From: an uncultured Latescibacterota bacterium
GTDB taxonomy: Bacteria; Latescibacterota; UBA2968
Assembly (NCBI GenBank): GCA_951812755.1
Contig: OX638329.1
Span: forward strand, 2,217,339-2,281,338
Length of the DNA: 64,000 bases
Reading direction: 5' to 3'
Shown: positions 36,143-45,706 of the stretch, one piece after another
Numbering within the stretch: position 1 is the first letter of the stretch
Layout of the letters: each line of letters starts with the position of its first letter
The notes under the pieces: model-generated
The model's input: the letters and a program-made list of their open reading frames with translations, nothing else
What the model was told of the DNA's origin: nothing
The model's database searches: none
Translations under genes and position numbers: made by a program

Positions 36143-36925
36143 ATGCACAATTATAGATTCCTTTTTGTTGTTTTTCTTTTAACCGCTGGTTGTGCCGCCA
36201 ATCGTCCTGCCCTTTTGCCGCCCATTACCTCTTCAGCCGAATTTTTCCGTCTCACCGCTACCCGCTACGACAGCCTGTACAATCAGGAGGTTCGCGCCAG
36301 TATTGATCTCACTATTGATGGGGTGCGAGAACGCAGGGCTTCTGCACTTGTGCGCCACCGATTACCTTCGGATCTCAAACTCGTCGTTGGCGGTTTCGGT
36401 ACCGTGGTCATGGCCGCGCGTGCCCAAAACGATACGCTACACGTTCACCTGCCTCGAGAAAACCGCTATCTCGTGGGGCATCCCGAAGATGTGCTCTACG
36501 TGCTTACGGATGTTGATCTGTCCTATTATGCGTACGATCGCGCCATTCTCGGTTTGCCCAATCTCTCTCCTCTAGACGCTTCCCGCGTGGTGCGTTTTGA
36601 ATCTGGGGAAAAAAATATTTTTCTCGAGTTGCAACACGACCTCTATTTGCGCCGTCTCTGGATTGAAGCGAGTACGGGCTTCTTGCGCGAAGAAAGAGTC
36701 TATAACGCCGATGGACAACTCGTATCGGCGCGCATTCTGTCCGATTATCGCAGCGAAAAAGGCTTTGCACTACCCCGTCGCATCGAAATACAGCAAGGTG
36801 AGAATGTTATTCTTATCCAGGTAAAATCGCGTGCCGTCAATACGGGTCTGTCCGACGAAGACTTTGCTTTGCCTGTACCCAAAGATGCCACGCGCTATGA
36901 TATTCAATTAAAAATTAAAAATTAG
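36143..36925 (+). CDS. LolB/DUF4292-like lipoprotein
   Basis: The start ATG 36143 opens MHNYRFLFVVFLLTAGCAAN, a clear lipoprotein signal with Cys 17; the longer frame is not supported. The 260-residue product continues with strands ASIDLTIDGVRERRASALVRHR, LKLVVGGFGTVVMAARAQNDTLHVHLPRENRYLVG, and ends LPRRIEIQQGENVILIQVKSRAVNTGLSDEDFALPVPKDA. This sheet-rich layout matches DUF4292/LolB-like proteins, which bind lipoproteins or lipids on the way to the outer membrane. It shares an operon with the TPR lipoprotein 108 bases upstream. Confidence 0.8.
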   Translation: MHNYRFLFVVFLLTAGCAANRPALLPPITSSAEFFRLTATRYDSLYNQEVRASIDLTIDGVRERRASALVRHRLPSDLKLVVGGFGTVVMAARAQNDTLHVHLPRENRYLVGHPEDVLYVLTDVDLSYYAYDRAILGLPNLSPLDASRVVRFESGEKNIFLELQHDLYLRRLWIEASTGFLREERVYNADGQLVSARILSDYRSEKGFALPRRIEIQQGENVILIQVKSRAVNTGLSDEDFALPVPKDATRYDIQLKIKN

Positions 36926-37003
36926 GAATTAGGAATGAAAAATTCGAGGGGCGAGCGGTTAATCCTCATGGGTATGTCTCACGGATAAATATCGATGCGA
37001 AAA

Positions 37004-37048
37004 ATAAAAAGAGCACTGGTTCGCGAGAATCAGTGCTCTTTTGTTTTT
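37004..37048. terminator. Bidirectional terminator between convergent genes
   Basis: AAAAAGAGCACTG (37006-37018) pairs with CAGTGCTCTTTTG (37031-37043), an AT run lies on both sides. It serves the LolB-like gene on the plus strand and the M14 peptidase on the minus strand. Confidence 0.9.
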
Positions 37049-37061
37049 GGCTGGTCTACTA

Positions 37062-39650
37062 CTACTCCAATGTGCGAAGACTGATGGTTGGACCGAAAAA
37101 GAGGGCGTTGGCAAAGAGTTTTTGGGTGCCGTACCAATAGGCGCGGAAGGTGGGGTTGTCGAGCATGAGAATGACGCGGCCATTGCCCTGTTTGGCGACG
37201 AGGGTAGATGCGGTTTCGGCGATGTAATTGTGGTTCTGTTCAGAAATATAACCTGCGAGCAAGGGCTCTTTGGTGTATTGCAAAGGGGTGGCATAAGGGT
37301 TTACAGGTTTGAGAAAAAGCGTGCCGCGCCGAAAGACTGGCAGGCTATTGCTGCGATATCCATAGGCGAGGGGATGGGTGCGGTCCAGGTGGACCTGAAA
37401 GATGGCACCGCCAATAATCTGCGCTCCCCGATCGCTGGGTGCATTGATATAAGCCCTGCGTTCACTGTAATTTTCTCGATTTCGCTCGACGAATTGGGCG
37501 CTGGCGAGTTTGGAATTGATGGCCCAGCGAACCGCACTGTTGAGGGCAATGAGTGTGTTGCCGTGGCGCAGCCACTGTTTTAAGGCATTGACGCCAGTAG
37601 AGTCGAGGTCGCTATAAGACCCGCCTGCTGCAATTATTGTATTATAGCGATTGAGGTCTATGTCGCGCACATGGCCGGCATCTATGAGGCTGATAGCCAT
37701 ATTGTAGCGCTGGTCTAACAGATGCCATACTTCACCGGCGTTATAGACATCGGCGCCTTTGCCAATTAAAAGGGCGATTTGAGGCATTTCGAGGGGGACA
37801 AACCCCGGGCTGCCCAGGTCAATACCGCTGTCGGTCTGTCCGGTGGAGACGGCAAATACTTCAAGAGCATCTTCTCGTGCGATTGTTTGCATGAGGTTTT
37901 GAATTGTTTGTGGATCATTTTTTTGAATGCCCATGGGGATGAGTATGGTGCCGTAGTCAAATATATGCATATCCTCTGAACCTGAGGGAATACGCATGCG
38001 AAACTGCCGCGAGGCTACTTTGGCTCTTATTCCGGCTTTTTGCAGGCGGTAAAGTGCGCGAGGTGCGTAATGTCCGTTCCATTCAAAGAGGTACGCATAA
38101 GTATTGAGCTCCGGATTGAAGACAGACAGACGGCCTCGGGGAAATTTAGACGGCGGCAACAGGTCGCCGATAAATTCCTGGGATGACGATTTGATCTCGA
38201 CCAGGGGCATGTTAAATGATAGGGGCAATGTCCAGGCTGAGACATCGTAAAATAAGCTGTCTGTAAAGGTGGTGCGGCGTTCAAACAGGCTCGTGAGCAA
38301 GCGGTATTGCGGTTGCGCGGTGGGAATGATATAGGCCGAGCCGGGCGAGAAGGTCTGACCACCGATGCGCATGGGGCGCGCGAGATCGTAAATTTGTATG
38401 TGATGCTGCTGGAGTATGTCGATAAAATGATGGGTGCGCGCTATGTCATCCGGGTCGCCAAAAACATAAGCTTTGATGGCGGCAGCCTCGGCTTCCTGAG
38501 ATGCAGAGGTATAAAAGTCGCGCTGATGCGATAGCAGTTCGGTGCGCAGTTCATGGGCCGCTTTGAGCGTTGATAGGGCAGTTCTTATCTGATTGCGTAT
38601 GGCAAAGGGAAAGGAGATGGGTCCGTGGACGGTTTCTTGCATAAGCCCGCGTGCGCTGGCTTGCTCAAAGAGAATGCCTACGCCGCCATTGAGATCGGGA
38701 TAGGTCGATCCCTTGCCGATGTAAAAGTCGTCGAATGACTCTTTTGTGTAATATAGCGTGCCGATTTCATCGAGTGCGCTGACGTGGTGTTTGGCGATTG
38801 TAGCGGTGAGTTCATAGGTGCGTGCTGGCGTGAGGGGATTGTTGCGCGAGGGTATGCCCGGTTGAAAAAAGTACGTGGAATTGGTGTTCATTTCATGGTG
38901 GTCGGTGAGCATGTTGGGCTTCCAGGCGTGATATGTCTCAATTCGTCCCCTGCTTTCGGGATGCTGGATAAATACCCAGTCGCGGTTGAGATCAAACCAG
39001 TAGTGGTTGGTGCGGCCGCTCGGCCAAATTTCTCGATGTTCCCGGTGTTCGGGGTCGGTAACGAGGTGTTTGCTGCGGTGCATGTTTGCCCAGTGTGCAA
39101 AGCGACTGAAGCCATCGGGATTGGATACGGGATCGAGCAAGATGACGGCGTTGGCGAGGAGGTTGTCTATAGCAGGACCTTGCGCCGCCGATAGGTGATA
39201 TGCAATCAATGGTGCGGCGTTGCCTCCGCTGGGTTCGTTGCCGTGGATGCTATATCCCATGTACACGACCACGGGCATTGTGTTGATGTCGAGCGCGGGC
39301 GACTGGTCCGGATTTGTGAGTCGCCGGTGTTGTGTCTGGATGGTTTCGAGATTTTGGTGGTTTTGCGGCGATGTGATGGTGAGCAACAATAGAGGGCGTT
39401 GCTGGTGTGTTTGGGCATATTGTGTGAGGACTATGCGGTCGGAGCGCTCGGCCAATGTGTGCAGGTAGTTCACGATGAGGTCGTGCCGCAGGTGCCAATC
39501 GCCAATTTGAAATCCGAAGAAGGCTTCGGGTGTGGGGATGTCGGGATTATAGGTGATGCCCTCGGGCAAGTAATAGCTGAGATCAACGCGAGCATGGGTT
39601 GGTGTATTCAAACCGATCAATGCGATGAGGATGATTAATAGGCGTGTCAT
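37062..39650 (-). CDS. Secreted M14-type zinc carboxypeptidase
   Basis: ATG 39650 is chosen because it starts the signal peptide MTRLLIILIALIGLNTPTHA. The 862-residue protein carries an N-terminal peptidase M14 domain. The zinc motif is SIHGNEPSG (His136, Glu139) and the third ligand lies in LTDHHEMN (about residue 251). A Glu in GVGILFEQASARG (about residue 330) is at the position of the catalytic Glu. A long C-terminal half contains sheet-rich sections (QTFSPGSAYIIPTAQPQYRL, YNTIIAAGGSYSDLD) that resemble a flavodoxin or glutamine amidotransferase-like fold. It trims peptides in the periplasm or outside. It is single-gene, ended by the shared terminator. Confidence 0.92.
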   Translation of the reverse strand: MTRLLIILIALIGLNTPTHARVDLSYYLPEGITYNPDIPTPEAFFGFQIGDWHLRHDLIVNYLHTLAERSDRIVLTQYAQTHQQRPLLLLTITSPQNHQNLETIQTQHRRLTNPDQSPALDINTMPVVVYMGYSIHGNEPSGGNAAPLIAYHLSAAQGPAIDNLLANAVILLDPVSNPDGFSRFAHWANMHRSKHLVTDPEHREHREIWPSGRTNHYWFDLNRDWVFIQHPESRGRIETYHAWKPNMLTDHHEMNTNSTYFFQPGIPSRNNPLTPARTYELTATIAKHHVSALDEIGTLYYTKESFDDFYIGKGSTYPDLNGGVGILFEQASARGLMQETVHGPISFPFAIRNQIRTALSTLKAAHELRTELLSHQRDFYTSASQEAEAAAIKAYVFGDPDDIARTHHFIDILQQHHIQIYDLARPMRIGGQTFSPGSAYIIPTAQPQYRLLTSLFERRTTFTDSLFYDVSAWTLPLSFNMPLVEIKSSSQEFIGDLLPPSKFPRGRLSVFNPELNTYAYLFEWNGHYAPRALYRLQKAGIRAKVASRQFRMRIPSGSEDMHIFDYGTILIPMGIQKNDPQTIQNLMQTIAREDALEVFAVSTGQTDSGIDLGSPGFVPLEMPQIALLIGKGADVYNAGEVWHLLDQRYNMAISLIDAGHVRDIDLNRYNTIIAAGGSYSDLDSTGVNALKQWLRHGNTLIALNSAVRWAINSKLASAQFVERNRENYSERRAYINAPSDRGAQIIGGAIFQVHLDRTHPLAYGYRSNSLPVFRRGTLFLKPVNPYATPLQYTKEPLLAGYISEQNHNYIAETASTLVAKQGNGRVILMLDNPTFRAYWYGTQKLFANALFFGPTISLRTLE

Positions 39651-39690
39651 TGTGTGCCTTGTTGTGGGGTGGATAAGTGCGCGTGTCTTT

Positions 39691-39722
39691 GTCATCGCGG
39701 CATGCTTAAAGCCGCGATCCAG
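39691..39722 (-). repeat. Dispersed palindrome, copy 4 (inverted)
   Basis: GTCATCGCGGC, loop, GCCGCGATCCAG: the reverse complement of the plus-strand copies. It lies just upstream of the M14 peptidase gene. Confidence 0.85.
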
Positions 39723-39980
39723 GAAGTTTTGCAGTGCGATATGACTTCAATCCTTAATTAACAATGAATAAAATATCGCAAAAAGTCAAATGAGAAGGCT
39801 TTGGTCCTTCAAATAAGTTTATTGCCTTAATCCAATCTCAGATAAATATAAACATGTAATCAAATTTATTTGAAAAACCAATTGTTGTAAAAAATAAATT
39901 GCATTCAAATATGAAATATTTTATATTTTTGTGAAACTTTTTGTTCAAATATGGTGTCTAAAACGAAAAAAAGGAGAAAT

Positions 39981-40370
39981 ATGCGTAAAATTATTGAGAA
40001 ATGTCCTGCCTGTCAGAGCGATGTGATTGTCACTCGCGTTCGCTGTACGCGATGTGAATGTGAGGTTATTGGGGAGTTTCAGCCCACTATTTTTAACCGG
40101 CTGACGCCCGAAAACCTGACTTTTGTCGAGACATTTGTCCGATTGCGCGGCAATGTCAAAGAGATGACGCGCGAACTCCGCGTGCCCTATAGCACGATTC
40201 GCAACCATCTCGACGATGTGATTGCAGAACTCGGTTTTGCAATGGGAACACATCCCGAGGTGGAAGATTTATCCGCTGCGGCCCAGCAAGAGGTGCTCGA
40301 CCGTCTCGAATCCGGCGAGATTGCGGTGGAGGATGCAGCGGAAGAACTTAGTAGGATAAAGAGAGGATAA
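39981..40370 (+). CDS. DUF2089-family zinc-ribbon regulator
   Basis: The start is ATG 39981 behind AAGGAG. The 129-residue protein has an N-terminal zinc ribbon KCPACQSDVIVTRVRCTRCECE with four Cys. A helix-turn-helix region follows (RLTPENLTFVETFVRLRGNVKEMTRELRVPYSTIRNHLDDVIAELG). The C-terminal helix carries the pattern QQEVLDRLESGEIAVEDAAEEL, a short SHOCT-like element. This is the DUF2089 layout. It overlaps no gene but is 14 bases before the DUF4097 gene, so both are co-transcribed. It is probably a DNA-binding or anti-factor protein tied to envelope stress. Confidence 0.85.
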   Translation: MRKIIEKCPACQSDVIVTRVRCTRCECEVIGEFQPTIFNRLTPENLTFVETFVRLRGNVKEMTRELRVPYSTIRNHLDDVIAELGFAMGTHPEVEDLSAAAQQEVLDRLESGEIAVEDAAEELSRIKRG

Positions 40371-40384
40371 GAAAGGAGTATATC

Positions 40385-42106
40385 GTGAAAGAAGAACGCA
40401 TGAAGGTTCTCGAGATGCTTCAAGATGGGAAAATAACGGCAGAAGATGCTATGAAATTACTCGATGCACTCGGATATACTGCAGAAGAACCGCAAGGTGA
40501 AGGTCGCCAGCGCAGACGCAATGGAAATCGTCAACGCCAGCGGCGACGCAGACGCACTGGCGGCGCAGATATTCAGGTTGAGGTGCAAGAGCGCATTCGC
40601 GAAGCACAAGAGACCCTGCGCGAGGCCATGCCCAAAGCCAGACGCGCGGTGCGCGAGGCGATGCCCGATGTCAATCGCATAGTGCGCGAAGCTACGCGCT
40701 CGATTCCCGATGTGGGCAAGATTGTTCAGGAAGCTATGCAAACGGCATCTGAAGCCTTTTCACAATGGGCGGAAGATGGGGATAGACGTTACCCTGAAAA
40801 AGCGGTGCGACAACAGGTTGATACAACGCCGATCCAGGTATCTGATCGTTTATCCGTACGGACGCCAAAGGGCCATGTTATCTCAAAAATTTGGGATCGC
40901 GATGAGGTCAAGATTGACGCAAAAATCTCGGTTTGGGGAACTGACGAGGCAGCGGTAAAGGCTTTTGCCGAACAGATTGATATTCAAATACAGCGGGAAT
41001 CCGATGCTGTGCAAATACGACCCAATGTGCCCAAACGGGAAAAAGACGATCCGGTTCGATCTGTGCGGATCGACTTTGAGTTGCGTCATCCCAAAAAAGT
41101 TGATCTCGATGTGCGAGCAAGGCACGGTAATATCACGCTTCCCAAAATTGATGGTGCAGCAATCCTCAACAATCACCATGGCAAAACTATTTTTGAAGGC
41201 GCGTCGGGCAATATACGTGTCAAACAGCACCACGGCGATATCGCGGTGCAACATGCTGGTGGCGATTTGTCAATTGACGCACGCCATAGCGATACGAGTA
41301 TCGATGCTGTCTCCGGTTCGGCTACAGTAAAAACGCATCACGGCGATTTCGTCTGTCGAAGTATCGAGCGCAATGCCGAAATTAACATACATCACGGCAG
41401 GCTTGAGGGTGATCATATAGGGGGCAATGTCGTGGTGGATGTGCGCCATGGACCTGTTGCCATTCGAGAAATTGGAGGTGATTTTGCCGTGAAAGCAGGG
41501 CATAGCCCGATTGAAGTTGACCGCGCAGGCGGCAATGTGCAGGCAAAAAATAATCTTGCTCCCATCACTGTTCGAGAAATTGGTGGCGATTTTATTGCAG
41601 AAAATAACCTCAATTCAATTAAAGCCGATCGGATTGGTGGTCGTGCGGTTGTGAAAAATAATCGCGGGACAACGCATCTTGAAAATATTGCCGGTGCAAC
41701 TACTGTCCATACTGGCCGGGGTGCTGTTGAAATTGAAAATCCCGAATCGAGCGTGATGATAAAAAGCCGCGGCAGCAAGATTGCGGTGCGTCCACACAAA
41801 CCCATTGGCGATGACTACGCGATTCAAAATAAAGATGGGGCGGTTGATCTCATTATTCCCGATGGTTCGGCAGTTGATGTACACGGCTATGTTGGGCGCG
41901 GGCGTATTCAGACCGACCTGCCTCTGTCTATTACCGGCGTGTCGCGCACTTCACAGGTCGTGACGGGTCAGCTCAATGGCGGAGGTACTAAGGTTGCGGT
42001 TGAACTTGGTCGGGGCGACCTGAGTTTGCATTCAGATGAAGAGAGAGATGCGCCTGAAACGCCCACGCCACCCGAACCTCCTGATCCGCCTGAACTGAAA
42101 AAATAA
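40385..42106 (+). CDS. DUF4097 beta-strand-repeat protein with SHOCT-like N-terminus
   Basis: The start GTG 40385 follows AAAGGAG by six bases; the ATG at 40400 is an alternative. Residues 1-30 form a SHOCT/DUF2089-like helix (MKVLEMLQDGKITAEDAMKLLDALG), like the end of the gene before. An Arg-rich linker (GRQRRRNGNRQRQRRRRRTG) and amphipathic helix with repeated REAM units follow. The rest (about residues 145-570) is DUF4097-type parallel beta helix: NITLPKIDGAAILNNHHGKTIFEGASGNIRVKQHHGD, repeated about ten times in 19-20-residue turns with His-Gly-Asp corners. Such proteins form filamentous scaffolds in envelope stress units. No signal peptide is seen, so it may act in the cytosol. Confidence 0.85.
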   Translation: MKEERMKVLEMLQDGKITAEDAMKLLDALGYTAEEPQGEGRQRRRNGNRQRQRRRRRTGGADIQVEVQERIREAQETLREAMPKARRAVREAMPDVNRIVREATRSIPDVGKIVQEAMQTASEAFSQWAEDGDRRYPEKAVRQQVDTTPIQVSDRLSVRTPKGHVISKIWDRDEVKIDAKISVWGTDEAAVKAFAEQIDIQIQRESDAVQIRPNVPKREKDDPVRSVRIDFELRHPKKVDLDVRARHGNITLPKIDGAAILNNHHGKTIFEGASGNIRVKQHHGDIAVQHAGGDLSIDARHSDTSIDAVSGSATVKTHHGDFVCRSIERNAEINIHHGRLEGDHIGGNVVVDVRHGPVAIREIGGDFAVKAGHSPIEVDRAGGNVQAKNNLAPITVREIGGDFIAENNLNSIKADRIGGRAVVKNNRGTTHLENIAGATTVHTGRGAVEIENPESSVMIKSRGSKIAVRPHKPIGDDYAIQNKDGAVDLIIPDGSAVDVHGYVGRGRIQTDLPLSITGVSRTSQVVTGQLNGGGTKVAVELGRGDLSLHSDEERDAPETPTPPEPPDPPELKK

Positions 42107-42297
42107 CCCAAGTTGTGGCGTAAAAGATTGTAAAATATCCAGGACATTCTTTCAATAAGGGAAGCGAGCAATCACCCCTTAAGAGCGGTTACCAGCGAGG
42201 GCTTGAACTCAAACTCTTTCTCTTTGTTTTGGCATATTGTTTGGAGGGCGTTGTCAAGCGCAGCGATTGTAAAAAAACATACTTGTCATTCTCTTAT

Positions 42298-42336
42298 AAG
42301 GGCGATATATTATTTCTTAGACGATATATCGCCCTT
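42298..42336 (+). promoter_or_regulatory. Perfect inverted repeat in the LRR gene leader
   Basis: AAGGGCGATATAT (42298-42310) and ATATATCGCCCTT (42324-42336) form a 13-base-pair stem with a 13-base loop. It lies 25 bases before the start of the LRR gene. No T run follows at once, so it is more likely an operator or leader hairpin than a terminator. Confidence 0.7.
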
Positions 42337-42360
42337 CCTTATTCAGAGAGAAAAGAAAAG

Positions 42361-44586
42361 ATGCGGAATCTGATCTTATCAACTTTATTAACACTTGCAC
42401 TTTTGATATACTCCCTGTCTCTCTTGGCACAGAATAGTTTTTCTCTATCGCAGGATGTGGATGGTAGGGCAGGCGATCAAGCGGTTACGTCTCTCAATGT
42501 GTCCGCCAATGAGACTGTTGCCATTCAGATTGATATGTCGAATGCGGAGCTTTCCTTTACCCCTGTGTCCGTATGTCCTGGTGATTTTGACAATAATGGG
42601 ATAGTCGGCTTCCCTGATTTTCTGCTCTTTGTTGGCGTGTTTGGCACATATTCTGGTGATGCCAATTACAATGCGCTGATGGATATGGACGACAATGATG
42701 TGATCGGCTTCCCTGATTTTTTGCTCTTTGTCGGCGTATTTGGAACCACCTGCGACCCTGCATTGCCTGGTACGGGTGTTTCTATTCCAGATGCGAACTT
42801 GCGTGCGATCATTGAGGACAAGCTGGGCAAGGCGAGTGGTGCGCCGATTACCTCATCAGAAATGGCGAGCTTGACACGCCTTGAAGCATTCTACTCGGGA
42901 ATTAGCGACTTGACCGGACTGGAGTTTGCAACCAACCTGACAAGTCTGAATTTTAGCTCCAACAACATCACTGACTTATCTTCCCTGTCCGATTTGACCA
43001 ACCTGACAACGCTGAGTCTTCATTTCAATAGCATCTCCGATGTATCACCCCTGTCCGGCTTGACCAACCTGACAAGGCTGAATCTTCAGGGCAATAGCAT
43101 CTCCGATGTATCTTCCCTGTCCGGTTTGACCAACCTGACATCTCTGAGGCTTCAGTTCAATAGCATCTCCGATGTATCACCCCTGTCCGGCTTGACCAAC
43201 CTGACAAGGCTGAATCTTCAGGGCAATAGCATCTCCGATGTATCACCCCTGTCCGGTTTGACCAACCTGACATACCTGAATCTTTCCAACAACCGCGTTG
43301 TGGATATATCGTCTTTGTCTAACTTGACCAACCTGACATGGCTGGATCTTAGCACCAACGATATTTCGGACGTGTCTGTGCTGTCTGGCTTGACCAACCC
43401 GACAAGGCTATATCTTTCCAGAAATAGCATCTCGGACCTTTCACCACTGGTGGCAAATGGGGACTTGGGTTCGGGAGATGAAGTTGAGGTGAGACGTAAT
43501 CCCCTGAGTGCTATCTCCCTCAACACGCACATTCCAGCCCTCGAGGCCAGAGGCGTAAGGGTTGACATAGTCGTCTTTAATAACCCGCAGATATACAACG
43601 ACAACGTGTTTGTCCTGCCCGTAACAGAAAACTTTGCGGTCGATCCGTTCGATTTGCCACTAAGGGATTACGCAGTGCGTTTCTATGAGTATTTCAGCGA
43701 TGCGTTCGATTTTCTGATCTTCTTTCCGAGTTTGATCAGGTCGGACCTTGATTCCAAAGCATTTAAGGGTGCCTACTACCAGCGCGTTAGTAACGACGTA
43801 CGGGGTATCGGCATGGACATTTTTTTTCAGGATCAGTGGGGATCAGGCAAACTGCAGGGTGGGCTTTTTTTCTCATACGTTTCAGGCCGCAGTCCCAAAC
43901 ATTCCGGTTTGGTTGTGGGACCCATGCTGCACGAGTTGATGCATCGCTGGGCAAACTACATTGTGTCGCCCACGCCTCATTGGAATTTCACCAGCGCTGC
44001 CGGCATCCTTGGCGGATTCGACATCGCCAACCTGGTGGATCATGGAGCCGGACATTACAGCGCGCCTGGCGTCTCTACGGGAGGACAGGCAACCAACACC
44101 AAGCGCTACAGCCCTATCGAACTGTACCTGGCGGGACTGATACCGCCGGAAGAGGTCCCCGATCTCTGGGTGGCAGAGGATGGCGAGAGACTGCTCGAAG
44201 CATCCGGCCGTTGGGACCGCAAGTCATTCACTGCCAATCGGGTCAAGACTTCTATGATCGACGACATCATCGCAGAGCATGGACCACGGGTTCCCGACCA
44301 TTCGCAATCTCAGAGGGCCTTTCGCGCGGCAGTTATCCTGCTGGTTAATGAGGACTATCCTGCGACGCGTAAGTTCCTGGAGGTGCTGAGCAACGACGCT
44401 TCCCTGTTCAGTCACGCGGGAGAGGACCAACACGACGGGTGGTATAATTTCTACGAGGCGACGGGCGGGCGGGCAACGATTACCATGGGCGGGCTGTCGC
44501 AGTTCAGAAGCCGCGGTGCGTCGAAGCGGCCCGTGGCGCGTTCGTTCGGAACGCCCCCTCCGCCCATCGTGTGTCATTGGCACTGA
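42361..44586 (+). CDS. Secreted LRR protein with dockerin-like repeats and a HELMH metalloprotease motif
   Basis: ATG 42361 starts a signal peptide (MRNLILSTLLTLALLIYSLSLLA). The 741-residue protein then has two dockerin/EF-hand-like repeats (PGDFDNNGIVGFPDFLLFVG and MDMDDNDVIGFPDFLLFVG, residues about 75-120). About nine 22-residue leucine-rich repeats follow, with the pattern SISDVSPLSGLTNLTRLNLQGN (residues about 195-360). The C-terminal half carries MLHELMHRWANYI at about residue 524, a zinc peptidase HExxH-type motif. Downstream of it, HYSAPGVST and RYSPIELYLAGLIPP resemble adhesin-peptidase fusions. It probably binds and cuts an outside protein or matrix. The LRR bases are nearly identical in two blocks. 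Confidence 0.82.
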   Translation: MRNLILSTLLTLALLIYSLSLLAQNSFSLSQDVDGRAGDQAVTSLNVSANETVAIQIDMSNAELSFTPVSVCPGDFDNNGIVGFPDFLLFVGVFGTYSGDANYNALMDMDDNDVIGFPDFLLFVGVFGTTCDPALPGTGVSIPDANLRAIIEDKLGKASGAPITSSEMASLTRLEAFYSGISDLTGLEFATNLTSLNFSSNNITDLSSLSDLTNLTTLSLHFNSISDVSPLSGLTNLTRLNLQGNSISDVSSLSGLTNLTSLRLQFNSISDVSPLSGLTNLTRLNLQGNSISDVSPLSGLTNLTYLNLSNNRVVDISSLSNLTNLTWLDLSTNDISDVSVLSGLTNPTRLYLSRNSISDLSPLVANGDLGSGDEVEVRRNPLSAISLNTHIPALEARGVRVDIVVFNNPQIYNDNVFVLPVTENFAVDPFDLPLRDYAVRFYEYFSDAFDFLIFFPSLIRSDLDSKAFKGAYYQRVSNDVRGIGMDIFFQDQWGSGKLQGGLFFSYVSGRSPKHSGLVVGPMLHELMHRWANYIVSPTPHWNFTSAAGILGGFDIANLVDHGAGHYSAPGVSTGGQATNTKRYSPIELYLAGLIPPEEVPDLWVAEDGERLLEASGRWDRKSFTANRVKTSMIDDIIAEHGPRVPDHSQSQRAFRAAVILLVNEDYPATRKFLEVLSNDASLFSHAGEDQHDGWYNFYEATGGRATITMGGLSQFRSRGASKRPVARSFGTPPPPIVCHWH
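43025..43244 (+). repeat. Duplicated LRR coding block
   Basis: Bases 43025-43112 and 43157-43244 appear identical and lie 132 bases apart, that is, two 66-base LRR units. This indicates recent in-frame expansion or gene conversion within the LRR gene. Confidence 0.85.
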
Positions 44587-44669
44587 TTGTTAAGATTTGC
44601 GCCTGAGGTCGAATTGCTGGATCGTGGTAAGGTGAATACATTTACCGCAGGTAGATGTTTGAAGTACCT

Positions 44670-45701
44670 CTAAACTTTCACATCGAATTTTTTTGCGGTT
44701 TCGCAAATGTGTTCCCAGGTCGTTTCTTCTATGGGGACCCCATTTGCTTCGCGGTCACAACCCGTGCGATAGGAGCGTTCGCCCGGTACGAGTATTTCGT
44801 CGAATCCAGGTGCGGTTTTTGCCGATTTTACGTAGTCGATAAATTGTCCGATTTCGGCTTTGAATTTGGAGATGTGTTGGAATGCATCGATGCGAATAGC
44901 CTGTACAAATAGGGCATTGCCCGTTACGGGCGAATTTTTGCGGGTACAACCGGCGGGCGACAGGGCACCGGATAAGATGTCGAAGATGAATGACAGGCCA
45001 TATCCTTTGTGGTCGCCAAAGGGCGTTAGTGCGGCATTGCCGTGTACGTAGTCGGCGGGATCAGTCGTGGGATTGCCTTTGGCGTCGATCAGCCAATTTT
45101 CGGGTACGCGTTCGCCCCGGGCCAGAGCGACCCGCATTTTGCCACCTGCCGCGGTTGCGGCGGTCAGGTCCAGTGCAATGGGAAAGTCGCGGTCCGAAGG
45201 AAATGCAACAGCGAGACAATTCGCGGGTAAGATGCGTCCCAGACCTCCCCAGGGTGCCATCGAGAGATCGGCGCCGTGACCGTTGTTGGTCATCAATCCA
45301 GCCATGTTTTCAGCCGCGGCGAGCACGGGATAACCACCCAATCGCCCGATGTGATTGCACTGGTGTACTGTTGCGATGCCGACAGCGCTTTTTTGCGCCT
45401 TTTGGATCGCGATGTGCATGGCTTCTGTTGCGGTTACATGCCCAAATCCCCAATGTCCGTTCACGACGGCTGTTGCATCGGTTTCCCGTTCGATTTCCAC
45501 GGTTGTTCCAAGCTGTATTTGACCGCTCTGTACTCCGGACACGTATTGCGGAATGCGGACGACGCCGTGCGAGTCGTGACCCGCGAGATTGGACGATACG
45601 AGCAAATCGGCCACAATTTGGGCTTCTTCGGGCGTTGCGCCTATGCGTTCGAAAACTTCGCGGCCAATGCGCCGCAATTTATCGGGGTTTAAAATTGGCA
45701 T
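44670..45701 (-). CDS. Malate/L-lactate dehydrogenase family oxidoreductase (Ldh type)
   Basis: The 343-residue enzyme shows the family core: SSNLAGHDSHGVVRIPQYV (residues about 38-57, catalytic His), the VGIATVHQCNHIGRLGGYPVLAA cofactor region, and ALDLTAATAAGGKMRVALARGERVPENWLID. This is the Ldh_2 group, which includes ureidoglycolate and sulfolactate dehydrogenases using NAD(P). GGTAATCCCC precedes ATG 45701. The acyl-CoA ligase gene ends five bases upstream, so the two are co-transcribed. The hydroxy acid it uses is not known; the ligase may activate the resulting acid. Confidence 0.93.
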   Translation of the reverse strand: MPILNPDKLRRIGREVFERIGATPEEAQIVADLLVSSNLAGHDSHGVVRIPQYVSGVQSGQIQLGTTVEIERETDATAVVNGHWGFGHVTATEAMHIAIQKAQKSAVGIATVHQCNHIGRLGGYPVLAAAENMAGLMTNNGHGADLSMAPWGGLGRILPANCLAVAFPSDRDFPIALDLTAATAAGGKMRVALARGERVPENWLIDAKGNPTTDPADYVHGNAALTPFGDHKGYGLSFIFDILSGALSPAGCTRKNSPVTGNALFVQAIRIDAFQHISKFKAEIGQFIDYVKSAKTAPGFDEILVPGERSYRTGCDREANGVPIEETTWEHICETAKKFDVKV

Positions 45702-45706
45702 GGGGA

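Noticed and set aside
42960-43440. Regular repeats resembling a CRISPR array
   Set aside because: The repeats are 66 bases, in frame, without unique spacers, and encode leucine-rich repeats of a larger protein.
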